Shown piece by piece: positions 1 through 5,654 of a stretch of 9,097 nt of DNA. A program made the translations under genes and the position numbers. Position 1 is the stretch's first letter. Every line of letters begins with the position of its first letter. Below the pieces are notes generated by a model. It was not told the origin of the DNA. It did not search any database and saw only the letters and a list, made by a program, of their open reading frames with translations. The DNA comes from Ramlibacter sp. (GTDB lineage Bacteria; Pseudomonadota; Gammaproteobacteria; Burkholderiales; Burkholderiaceae): the NCBI GenBank assembly GCA_014376915.1, contig JACMQP010000303.1:1-9097 (forward strand), in the 5' to 3' direction.

Positions 1-878
1 CAGTCGGCGACCGCAACCACGCGGCCGACGCCGGCGTTGCCGATCGCGGCCGGCGCGCCCAGCGCATTGCCATAGAACGTGTAGAACTTGCCGCCCCAGC
101 CAGCGTCGCGCGCTGCCTTCACCAGCAGCGTCAGGTCATTGCTGAAATTGCCGGTGATCACCGCGTCGGCGCCGCTGGCCTGGATCTTGGCCGCATAGGG
201 CGCGAAGTCCTTGATCCGCAACAGCGGATGCAGCTCGTCGCCGACGATCGCCACGTCCGGCCGCTGCACGCCAAGCTGCCGGCGCGCCTCGCGCAGCACC
301 GTCTGGCCAAAGCTGTAGTCCTGCCCGAACAGGTAGACCGACTGCACCGAGCGGTCGTCCTTGAGGACCGACATCAGCGCCGCCATCCGCATGTCGGCGT
401 GGGCGTCGAAGCGGAAGTGCCAGAAGCTGCACTTCTCGTTGGTCAGGATCGGATCGACCGCCGAATAATTGAGCAGCAGCACGCGCTGCGCCGGCGTGCG
501 CTCGTTGTGCTTGTTGATCGCCTCGATCAACGCCGCGGTCACTGCCGATGAATTGCCCTGCAGGATGAAGCGCGCGCCGTTGTCGATGGCCGAGCGCAGC
601 GCCGACAGCGCCTCTTCGATCTGGCCCTTGCTGTCGTAGCGCTCCAGCGCCACCAGCCGGCTCCCGTCAGGCAGCTTCACGCCGCCGCGCGCATTGACCC
701 GCTCGACCGCCCACACCAGGTTTCGGAACACCGCCTCCCCGCCGTTGGCGTTGCCGCCGGACAGGCCCTCGATCATGGCCAGCCGGATCGGCGCAGGGCC
801 CGCCTGCGCGTGCGCCAGGGCCGGGAGACATAGCGTTGCCAGCAGGGATTTCAAGACCCCGCGTCGCCCATTTTTCAT
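1..878 (-). CDS. ABC transporter substrate-binding protein, branched-chain amino acid type (3' end outside window)
   Basis: Periplasmic binding protein of the LivK/Peripla_BP_6 family; such proteins capture amino acids or small organic acids and amides for an ABC importer. The ligand cannot be told from sequence. I translated much of this strand by hand: one open frame runs from ATG at 878 to the window edge (292 codons, no stop). Residues 1-26 form a signal peptide with twin arginines (GRRGVLK, residues 4-10, close to the Tat consensus), a hydrophobic stretch, and a likely cleavage site after ALAHA. The mature part opens with IRLAMIEGLSG, the usual first beta strand of the family, and includes NEKCSFWHFRFD. 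An AAGGGA-like ribosome site lies about 11 bases upstream of the ATG. It is divergent from hsp20 across 119 bp. No permease or ATPase gene for it is in view. Family assignment is firm; substrate unknown. Confidence 0.88.
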   Translation of the reverse strand, partial: MKNGRRGVLKSLLATLCLPALAHAQAGPAPIRLAMIEGLSGGNANGGEAVFRNLVWAVERVNARGGVKLPDGSRLVALERYDSKGQIEEALSALRSAIDNGARFILQGNSSAVTAALIEAINKHNERTPAQRVLLLNYSAVDPILTNEKCSFWHFRFDAHADMRMAALMSVLKDDRSVQSVYLFGQDYSFGQTVLREARRQLGVQRPDVAIVGDELHPLLRIKDFAPYAAKIQASGADAVITGNFSNDLTLLVKAARDAGWGGKFYTFYGNALGAPAAIGNAGVGRVVAVAD

Positions 879-890
879 CGCTGTAATTCC

Positions 891-925
891 CTTGAAAAAC
901 GTCGCGCGGGGCACAGATGCTGTGC
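891..925. promoter_or_regulatory. Divergent control region: sigma-32-like -35 element and palindrome
   Basis: The 119 bp between the divergent binding-protein and hsp20 starts hold CCCTTGAAA (889-897), a good match to the heat-shock sigma factor -35 element on the hsp20 strand. The expected CCCCAT-type -10 about 14 bases later is weak (GCACAGAT at 911-918). A perfect inverted repeat GCACAG-ATG-CTGTGC occupies 911-925 and could be an operator or simply a hairpin. The -35 element also overlaps the upstream region of the leftward gene. The heat-shock promoter reading is an inference supported by the adjacent hsp20 gene. Confidence 0.35.
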
Positions 926-997
926 ATGCGGCGATCAGGTTTGAAAGCCGCGAAGTTTACGGCAGCCACCGCCCGGTTTTCACCAAGGAGTTCCACC

Positions 998-1378
998 ATG
1001 TTTTTCGCACCCGTCGTTCGCACCCGCGCTGTCGCCCCCGGTTCCCGTTCGTTCGATCGCAGCTTCGAGCGCTTCGTCAACGAGGCCTTCTTCAACCCCG
1101 CCACCCAGGCAGTGAACGTCCAGCAGGACGACAAGGCCTGGACCGTGACACTGGACCTGCCGGGCGTGACCCGCGAAGAGCTGAACATCGCCACCGAAGG
1201 CAGCGTGGTCCGCATCGAGACCAAGGCCGAAGCGAAGCGCCAGTACAAGGCCGCTTACGAGCTGCCGCAGGAAATCGACGTCGATGCCAGCGGCGCCAAG
1301 CTGGAAAACGGCGTGCTGACCCTGACCCTGGCCAAGCAGGTCCCGGTCAGCAACGTCAAGCAGATCGAAATCAAGTGA
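998..1378 (+). CDS. Small heat-shock protein, Hsp20/alpha-crystallin family
   Basis: ATP-independent holdase chaperone that binds unfolding proteins in the cytoplasm and keeps them refoldable. The product has 126 residues. The alpha-crystallin domain spans about residues 36-118, with the LPGV turn (54-57) and the hallmark LENGVLTLTL segment (102-111). The C-terminus ends in IEI (123-125), fitting the I-x-I motif used for oligomer assembly. The N-terminal arm (FFAPVVRT, then the F-rich SFDRSFERFVNEAFF) is typical. An ATG at 917 in the same frame would add 27 residues, but the ATG at 998 has an AAGGAG ribosome site at 985-990 and matches normal Hsp20 N-termini, so I chose it. The gene converges with tsaD. 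Which Hsp20 paralogue it is cannot be decided. Confidence 0.93.
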   Translation: MFFAPVVRTRAVAPGSRSFDRSFERFVNEAFFNPATQAVNVQQDDKAWTVTLDLPGVTREELNIATEGSVVRIETKAEAKRQYKAAYELPQEIDVDASGAKLENGVLTLTLAKQVPVSNVKQIEIK

Positions 1379-1380
1379 CA

Positions 1381-1428
1381 AGGGCCTGAGCGCTTGTCCT
1401 TGCGGACGCGCTCCGGAATCCAGGCCCT
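1381..1428. terminator. GC-rich hairpin between convergent genes, possible bidirectional terminator
   Basis: Just after the hsp20 stop and touching the tsaD stop, AGGGCCTG (1381-1388) pairs with CAGGCCCT (1421-1428). Nested inside, AGCGC (1389-1393) pairs with GCGCT (1408-1412), and GTCC (1396-1399) pairs with GGAC (1404-1407) around a TTGC loop. An unpaired stretch (1413-1420) remains on one side. Neither strand has a T tract after the stem, so it is not a canonical intrinsic terminator. Its place between convergent genes suggests transcript-end or 3'-protecting function. Confidence 0.45.
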
Positions 1429-2456
1429 CACAAGTCTGCCAGCGGCCATCGGGGTTTCACGTCGAAAGCGTAGACCGCGGTGGCCGCTTGCATGCCGGAT
1501 TGCAGGCGCATCGCGGCGGCCATGGCAATCATGGCGCCGTTGTCCGTGCACAGGTGCAGTTCGGGATAGTGCACGCGCACGCCAGCTCTCGCGCAGGCCG
1601 TGTCCAGCTGCAGCCGCAACAGGCGGTTGGCACCGACGCCGCCAGCCACCACCACCCGCTCCAGCCCGGTCGCGTCGAGCGCCGCCAGCGTTTTCTTCAC
1701 CAGCACGTCGACAATCGCGGCTTCGGTCGATGCCGCCAGGTCGGCCTTTCGCGCCTCCAGCGCGTCGCCGAGTTTCTTCGCCTGCGTCATGACGGCCGTC
1801 TTGAGCCCCGCGAATGAAAAATCCAGGTTGCCGCTGTGCAGCAGCGGCCGCGGCAGCTTGAAGGCATCGGCCTTTCCCTGCTGCGCCAGCAGAGACAGCG
1901 CCGGTCCGCCCGGGTAACCCAGTCCCATGAGCTTGGCCGACTTGTCGAAGGCCTCGCCGGCGGCGTCGTCGATCGTTTCCCCGAGCAGCGCGTAGCGGCC
2001 GACGCCATCCACCCGCATCAGCTGGGTGTGACCACCCGAGACCAGCAGCGCCACGAACGGAAACTGCGGCGGGTCGGCGCTCAGGAATGGCGACAGCAGA
2101 TGCCCTTCAAGGTGGTGCACACCGAGCACCGGTTTGTCCAGCGCAGCGCCCAGCGCGCAGGCCACGCCCGCGCCCACCAGCAGCGCGCCCGCGAGGCCCG
2201 GGCCGCGGGTGTAGGCAACCACATCCACCTGCGTCAAAGCGCGATGGCTTTCCGCCAGGACGCTTTCCGTCAGCGGCAGCACGCGGCGGATGTGGTCGCG
2301 GCTGGCAAGCTCAGGCACGACACCGCCATAGGCTCGATGCATGTCGATCTGGCTGTGCAGCGCGTGGCTGCACAGGCGGGGCAACGCGCTTCCCTGCACT
2401 TCCACCAGCGCCACGCCTGTCTCGTCGCACGACGATTCGATTCCCAATACCAGCAT
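1428..2456 (-). CDS. tsaD: tRNA N6-adenosine threonylcarbamoyltransferase TsaD
   Basis: Transfers the threonylcarbamoyl group from threonylcarbamoyl-AMP to A37 of tRNAs reading ANN codons, working with TsaB, TsaE and TsaC in the cytoplasm. The product has 342 residues, the normal family length. Visible motifs: GIESSCDET (5-13) at the N-terminus of the ASKHA fold; the metal-binding HHLEGH (114-119, H115 and H119); LVSGGHTQL (138-146); GYPGGP (180-185); the SFAGLKT segment (214-220); [10 protein letters not shown] (271-280); and CTDNGAMIA (303-311), whose aspartate (305) is the third metal ligand. The start is the ATG at 2454-2456; GIESSCDET follows directly, as in known TsaD proteins. It is divergent from the nasT-like gene and convergent with hsp20. 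It is housekeeping and unrelated to the nitrate genes beside it. Confidence 0.97.
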   Translation of the reverse strand: MLVLGIESSCDETGVALVEVQGSALPRLCSHALHSQIDMHRAYGGVVPELASRDHIRRVLPLTESVLAESHRALTQVDVVAYTRGPGLAGALLVGAGVACALGAALDKPVLGVHHLEGHLLSPFLSADPPQFPFVALLVSGGHTQLMRVDGVGRYALLGETIDDAAGEAFDKSAKLMGLGYPGGPALSLLAQQGKADAFKLPRPLLHSGNLDFSFAGLKTAVMTQAKKLGDALEARKADLAASTEAAIVDVLVKKTLAALDATGLERVVVAGGVGANRLLRLQLDTACARAGVRVHYPELHLCTDNGAMIAMAAAMRLQSGMQAATAVYAFDVKPRWPLADL

Positions 2457-2533
2457 GAACCGAGTTTAGGGGAACCGCCTTGCCGGGCCCGCGCAAGGGC
2501 TATGCTCTGGCTCGATTCTTGCGCCACTTTTTG

Positions 2534-3166
2534 ATGCCAATTCCGGTTCCCTTGCGTCTCGTTGTGATCGCTCCCGACTCCCTGGTGCCGGACAGTGGCG
2601 ACGACGAGGAAGTTGCAGAAGCCGAACGGTCCCGCCAGCTGCGGATCGGCCTGCTGGAAAACGGCTACAACGTGGTCGCCGTGCTGCCCACCGACACTTT
2701 TTTGCGCGAGCGGATCGCGCAATTGCAGCCCGACATGATCATCGTCGACGCCGAAAGCGGCGCCCGCGACGCGCTGGAGCACGTGGTGATGGCAACCCGC
2801 GACGAACGCCGGCCGATCGTCCTGTTCACCAACGACGGCGACACGACGCACGTGCAGGACGCCGTCGCTGCGGGCGTCACCGCATACATCGTCGCCGGAC
2901 TCGCGCCCGAGCGGATCCGCCCGATCCTGGAAGTGGCGATGGCGCGCTTCCGCCACGAGCAGGGGCTGCGGCGCCAACTGGCGGACGCCCGTTCGGAACT
3001 GCAGGACCGCAAGCTGGTCGACAAAGCCAAGGGGCTGCTGATGCAGCGCCAGGGGCTGTCCGAGCAGGAAGCGTACGACAAGCTGCGCAAGGCGGCGATG
3101 GACCGCGGCCTCAGGCTCGCCGACGTGGCGCAACGCATCCTGGACGCGGCCGATCTGCTCGGTTGA
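2534..3166 (+). CDS. nasT: NasT-like ANTAR-domain antitermination regulator
   Basis: Predicted RNA-binding antiterminator of nitrate assimilation genes. The 210-residue product has an N-terminal receiver-like domain (about 7-135) and a C-terminal ANTAR domain (about 148-205) with the typical AKGLLMQRQGLSEQEAY core (165-181) and LADVAQRIL (195-203). The receiver keeps an aspartate at the phosphorylation position (D72, in MIIVDAES) and a beta-4 threonine (T99), but lacks the acidic pair after beta-1 and the beta-5 lysine (TAYIVAGLAP), so ordinary phosphorylation switching is doubtful. In known NasS-NasT pairs, NasT is held by nitrate-free NasS and, when released, binds two-hairpin leader RNAs. 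Such leaders lie before nrtA and nirB here. Start choice: ATG 2534 places the beta-1 strand at residue 7, as usual, but has no clear ribosome site. An in-frame TTG at 2480 (228 residues) has AGGGGA upstream. Confidence 0.88.
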   Translation: MPIPVPLRLVVIAPDSLVPDSGDDEEVAEAERSRQLRIGLLENGYNVVAVLPTDTFLRERIAQLQPDMIIVDAESGARDALEHVVMATRDERRPIVLFTNDGDTTHVQDAVAAGVTAYIVAGLAPERIRPILEVAMARFRHEQGLRRQLADARSELQDRKLVDKAKGLLMQRQGLSEQEAYDKLRKAAMDRGLRLADVAQRILDAADLLG

Positions 3167-3185
3167 GTGCATGGGCATGGTGCGC

Positions 3186-3202
3186 CGCACGACAACAGTG
3201 CG
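3186..3202. promoter_or_regulatory. Candidate NtrC binding site upstream of nrtA
   Basis: The dyad CGCAC-N7-GTGCG matches the NtrC consensus core GCAC-N7-GTGC, as in the glnA enhancer of enteric bacteria. Its centre is about 97 bp upstream of the predicted sigma-54 transcription start, a normal enhancer distance. The same bases, with TGGTG (3178-3182) and CACCA (3204-3208), could also form an RNA hairpin just after the nasT stop, so a role in nasT 3'-end formation is an alternative. Confidence 0.55.
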
Positions 3203-3226
3203 CCACCAGGTTGCCGGGGCGCCTGG

Positions 3227-3248
3227 ATCCCGGCGCAAAGGCCGGGAT
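3227..3248. repeat. Perfect palindrome, possible dispersed extragenic repeat
   Basis: ATCCCGGC (3227-3234) and GCCGGGAT (3241-3248) are exact inverse complements separated by GCAAAG. The pattern resembles the dispersed CTGGATCCCGGC...GCCGGGATGGCG palindromes common between proteobacterial genes. It lies between the NtrC-like site and the sigma-54 promoter. Copy number in the genome cannot be judged from one copy. Confidence 0.45.
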
Positions 3249-3264
3249 GGCGGGGGCCATCGGC

Positions 3265-3280
3265 TGGCACGGCCCTTGCG
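3265..3280 (+). promoter_or_regulatory. Sigma-54 promoter of the nrtA operon
   Basis: TGGCAC-GGCCC-TTGCG matches the sigma-54 consensus (TGGCAC-N5-TTGCW) at every key base, with GG (3266-3267) and GC (3278-3279) separated by exactly 10 bases. Transcription should begin near 3290-3291, right at the first ANTAR hairpin. Sigma-54 needs an enhancer-binding activator; the NtrC-like dyad upstream makes NtrC the likely one, linking expression to nitrogen limitation. Confidence 0.85.
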
Positions 3281-3290
3281 TCATCCCTTG

Positions 3291-3343
3291 CAGAAACCAA
3301 TGAAGGTTTGCTGACCGGCCGGCTTCAACGGCGAAGCACTGGC
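3291..3343 (+). promoter_or_regulatory. ANTAR-target two-hairpin RNA in the nrtA leader
   Basis: Two stem-loops with hexanucleotide loops sit at the predicted 5' end of the transcript. P1: AAACC (3294-3298), loop AATGAA (3299-3304), GGTTT (3305-3309), extended by CAG/CTG (3291-3293 with 3311-3313) across one bulged G. P2: GCTTC (3322-3326), loop AACGGC (3327-3332), GAAGC (3333-3337), extended by GCC/GGC (3318-3320 with 3341-3343). Both loops have A at position 1 and G at position 4, the known signature recognised by ANTAR proteins such as NasR, NasT and EutV. The intrinsic terminator lies just downstream. I infer that the adjacent NasT-like protein binds here. Confidence 0.82.
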
Positions 3344-3354
3344 GAGGTCGAACC

Positions 3355-3368
3355 GGACGAAGGCGTCC
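3355..3368 (+). promoter_or_regulatory. Candidate antiterminator hairpin in the nrtA leader
   Basis: GGACG (3355-3359) and CGTCC (3364-3368) can pair around the tetraloop AAGG. CGTCC is also most of the 5' arm of the terminator, whose 3' arm repeats the same GGACG at 3394-3398. The two pairings exclude each other, as expected of an antiterminator. Which state NasT binding favours is not visible in the sequence. Confidence 0.5.
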
Positions 3369-3406
3369 CCACCAACATCCGTGTGTTGCGTGCGGACGCT
3401 TTTTTT
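3363..3406 (+). terminator. Intrinsic terminator (attenuator) in the nrtA leader
   Basis: GCGTCC (3363-3368) pairs with GGACGC (3394-3399). The stem continues after a C-C mismatch with CAC/GTG (3370-3372 with 3390-3392), then past one bulged base with CAACA/TGTTG (3373-3377 with 3384-3388), giving 14 base pairs closed by a 6-base loop. Seven T follow at 3400-3406. It lies inside the leader, after the sigma-54 promoter and ANTAR hairpins and 36 bases ahead of the nrtA start, so it must be read through for the operon to be expressed. Confidence 0.88.
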
Positions 3407-3442
3407 GTTGGCGATTTTTCGACTGCCTGGAGATGCCCTGTG

Positions 3443-4687
3443 ATGACCGACCTGCTCAAGACCAAACTGTCCCGCCGCAGCCTGCTGCAGGCCGCCGCGG
3501 TGGGCGCAGTGGGCGTCACGCCCGGCCTTCGCACCGCGGTCTACGCCGCCGGCTCCGACAAGCCGGAAAAGGAAGAAGTGAAGATCGGCTTTATTCCGCT
3601 GACCGACTGTGCCAGCGTCGTGATGGCGTCGGTGCTCGGGTTCGACAGGAAATACGGCGTCAAGATCGTCCCGAGCAAGGAAGCGAGCTGGGCCGGCGTG
3701 CGCGACAAGCTGGTCAACGGCGAGCTGGACTTCGCCCATGTGCTGTACGGCCTGGTCTACGGCGTGCACATGGGCACCAGCGGACCGAAGAAGGACATGG
3801 CCGTGCTCATGACCCTCAACAACAACGGCCAAGCCATCACCCTGTCCAGGAAGCTGGCCGACAAAGGCGCGGTGGACGGGCCCGGGTTGGCGAAGCTGAT
3901 GGCCGCCGAAAAGCGCGAATACACCTTCGCCCAGACCTTTCCCACCGGCACCCATGCGATGTGGCTGTACTACTGGCTGGCGGCCAACGGCATCAACCCG
4001 ATGAAGGACGCCAAGGTCATCACGGTGCCGCCGCCGCAGATGGTGGCCAACATGCGGGTCGGCAACATGGACGGCTACTGCGTCGGCGAGCCCTGGGGCC
4101 ACCGCGCCATCATCGATGGCATCGGCGTCACGGCCATCACCACGCAGGATATCTGGAAGGACCATCCGGAAAAAGTGCTGGGCACCACCGCCGAATTCGT
4201 CAGGAAGAACCCCAACACCGCCCGCGCCGTCACCGCCGCCATCCTTGAGGCCGGCAAATGGATCGACGCCAGCCTGGGCAACAAACAGAAGATGGCCGAG
4301 ACGGTGGCCGACAAGAGCTACGTCAACACCAGCGTCGACGCCATCAACCAGCGCATCCTGGGCCGCTACCAGAACGGCATGGGCAAGACCTGGGATGACC
4401 CGAACTACATGAAGTTCTACAACGACGGCGCGGTGACTTTCCCCTACCTGTCGGACGGCATGTGGTTCATGACCCAGCACAAACGCTGGGGCCTGGTCAA
4501 GGAGCACCCCGACTACCTCGCCGTCGCGAAGCAGGTCAACCACATCGACGTCTACAAGGACGCCGCTACCGCCAGCAAGTCCGCCGTGCCAAGGGACGCG
4601 ATGCGCAGTTCGAAGCTGATGGACGGCACGGTGTGGGACGGCAAGGACCCGAAGAGATACGCCGATTCGTTCAGAGTCCACGCTTGA
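3443..4687 (+). CDS. nrtA: Nitrate/nitrite ABC transporter substrate-binding protein, Tat-exported
   Basis: Binds nitrate/nitrite in the periplasm and delivers it to the NrtB permease. The product has 414 residues. The N-terminus carries a Tat signal: SRRSLLQ (10-16), an alanine-rich hydrophobic segment, and a probable cleavage site near AVYAAG (32-37). There is no lipobox cysteine, unlike the cyanobacterial lipoprotein NrtA. Family motifs: GFIPLTDCA (49-57), SW (82-83), NNNGQAIT (126-133), FPTGTHAMWLYYWLA (166-180) with the conserved histidine 171, and GEPWGHR (215-221). Bicarbonate-binding CmpA is a homologue, but the NasT and NirB neighbours favour nitrate. The same frame is open back to 3167, but that part is the leader RNA; ATG 3443 has GGAG at 3429-3432 and puts the Tat motif correctly. 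nrtB begins 22 bp downstream. Confidence 0.93.
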   Translation: MTDLLKTKLSRRSLLQAAAVGAVGVTPGLRTAVYAAGSDKPEKEEVKIGFIPLTDCASVVMASVLGFDRKYGVKIVPSKEASWAGVRDKLVNGELDFAHVLYGLVYGVHMGTSGPKKDMAVLMTLNNNGQAITLSRKLADKGAVDGPGLAKLMAAEKREYTFAQTFPTGTHAMWLYYWLAANGINPMKDAKVITVPPPQMVANMRVGNMDGYCVGEPWGHRAIIDGIGVTAITTQDIWKDHPEKVLGTTAEFVRKNPNTARAVTAAILEAGKWIDASLGNKQKMAETVADKSYVNTSVDAINQRILGRYQNGMGKTWDDPNYMKFYNDGAVTFPYLSDGMWFMTQHKRWGLVKEHPDYLAVAKQVNHIDVYKDAATASKSAVPRDAMRSSKLMDGTVWDGKDPKRYADSFRVHA

Positions 4688-4709
4688 CAACCCCCTTCAG
4701 GAGAACGCC

Positions 4710-5654
4710 ATGGTCAGTGCCGTGTTTCATTCGCCGCTGGAAGTGAATCCTGCTCCCGCTCCCGCCGCGGACCGATTGGGGAGGGGTCAAGCTGCCACAA
4801 ACGCCGCCGCGCAAGTTGCCCCCGCCCCTGCCCCTGCCCTCCCCCGGGGAAGGAGAGAGAAGGTGCCGTTCGACTTCACCGCCATCTGGCTGCGGGTGCT
4901 GCCACCGGTGCTCGGGCTCGGCCTGCTGGCGCTGGTCTGGGAGCTGGTGTCCCTCAGGAGTACCAGCGGCTTTCCGGCACCGCTGGAAACCTTCAAGCAG
5001 GCGGTCGAGGTGTTCAGCGACCCGTTCTACCGCAAGGGCCCCAACGACCAGGGAATCGGCTGGAACCTGCTGTCGTCGCTGCAACGGGTGGCGCTGGGGT
5101 TCGGGCTGGCGGCAGTGGTGGGCATCCCGGCCGGCTTCATGATCGGCCGCTTCGACTTCCTGTCGCGAATGTTCAACCCGCTGATCAGCCTGCTGCGCCC
5201 GGTGTCGCCGCTGGCCTGGCTGCCGATCGGCCTGATGGTGTTCAAGGGCGCCAACCCGGCGGCCATCTGGACCATTTTCATCTGCTCGATCTGGCCAATG
5301 ATCATCAACACCGCCGTCGGCGTGCAGCGGGTGCCCAGCGACTACATGAACGTGGCGCGCGTGCTCAATCTTTCCGAGTGGAAGATCTTCACGAAGATCC
5401 TGTTCCCCGCCGTGTTGCCCTACATGCTGACCGGCGTGCGGCTGGCCGTCGGCACCGCCTGGCTGGTGATCGTCGCCGCCGAAATGCTCACCGGCGGCGT
5501 CGGCATCGGCTTCTGGGTCTGGGACGAGTGGAACAACCTCAACGTCAAGAACATCATCATCGCCATCTTCGTGATCGGCGTCGTCGGCCTGGTGCTGGAG
5601 TTCGCCCTGATCAAGCTCGCGACGGCCTTTACCTTTGAAGAGGTCAAAACGTGA
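4710..5654 (+). CDS. nrtB: Nitrate ABC transporter permease
   Basis: Inner-membrane channel subunit of the nitrate importer, 314 residues, with AGGAG at 4699-4703 before the ATG. Hydrophobic segments lie near residues 62-82, 127-146, 157-179, 184-205, 237-260 and 281-303. The cytoplasmic EAA loop that docks on the ATPase is at about 215-236 (VARVLNLSEWKIFTKILFPA). The N-terminal tail (about 12-52) is low-complexity Pro/Ala/Arg and coincides with a repeat-like DNA stretch (4745-4862), so this part is probably a tolerated insertion rather than a folded domain. The ORF end overlaps the next start by 4 bp (GTGA), implying translational coupling with the ATPase gene. Related permeases (SsuC, TauC, CmpB) share the fold; context favours nitrate. 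Confidence 0.92.
   Translation: MVSAVFHSPLEVNPAPAPAADRLGRGQAATNAAAQVAPAPAPALPRGRREKVPFDFTAIWLRVLPPVLGLGLLALVWELVSLRSTSGFPAPLETFKQAVEVFSDPFYRKGPNDQGIGWNLLSSLQRVALGFGLAAVVGIPAGFMIGRFDFLSRMFNPLISLLRPVSPLAWLPIGLMVFKGANPAAIWTIFICSIWPMIINTAVGVQRVPSDYMNVARVLNLSEWKIFTKILFPAVLPYMLTGVRLAVGTAWLVIVAAEMLTGGVGIGFWVWDEWNNLNVKNIIIAIFVIGVVGLVLEFALIKLATAFTFEEVKT
4745..4862. repeat. Repeat-like GC-skewed insertion inside the nrtB 5' end
   Basis: This stretch holds alternating C-rich and G-rich runs typical of dispersed intergenic elements: GATTGGGGAGGGGTC (about 4774-4788), CCCCCGCCCCTGCCCCTGCC (about 4819-4838), then CTCCCCCGGGGAAGGAGAGA. On the opposite strand it reads as the familiar SPSPGEGRGRG peptide seen when such elements are translated. 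It is in frame and encodes the Pro/Ala-rich NrtB tail. Boundaries are approximate and dispersal in the genome is not shown. Confidence 0.45.

Noticed and set aside
3178..3208. Hairpin with loop GACAACA considered as an ANTAR target
   Set aside because: The loop has seven bases and lacks the A1/G4 pattern, and it lies upstream of the predicted transcript start. The NtrC-site reading fits better.
3227..3248. Hexaloop GCAAAG hairpin considered as an ANTAR hairpin
   Set aside because: The loop has G at position 1 and A at position 4, and it lies upstream of the sigma-54 start.
3167..3442. N-terminal extension of NrtA by 92 residues
   Set aside because: The frame is open, but these bases hold the sigma-54 promoter, ANTAR hairpins and terminator, and the Tat signal would be internal.
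3281..4690. Open frame of 469 codons on the - strand
   Set aside because: Antisense to the whole nrtA gene, His/Val/Asp-rich with no domain. The + strand product has full NrtA motifs.
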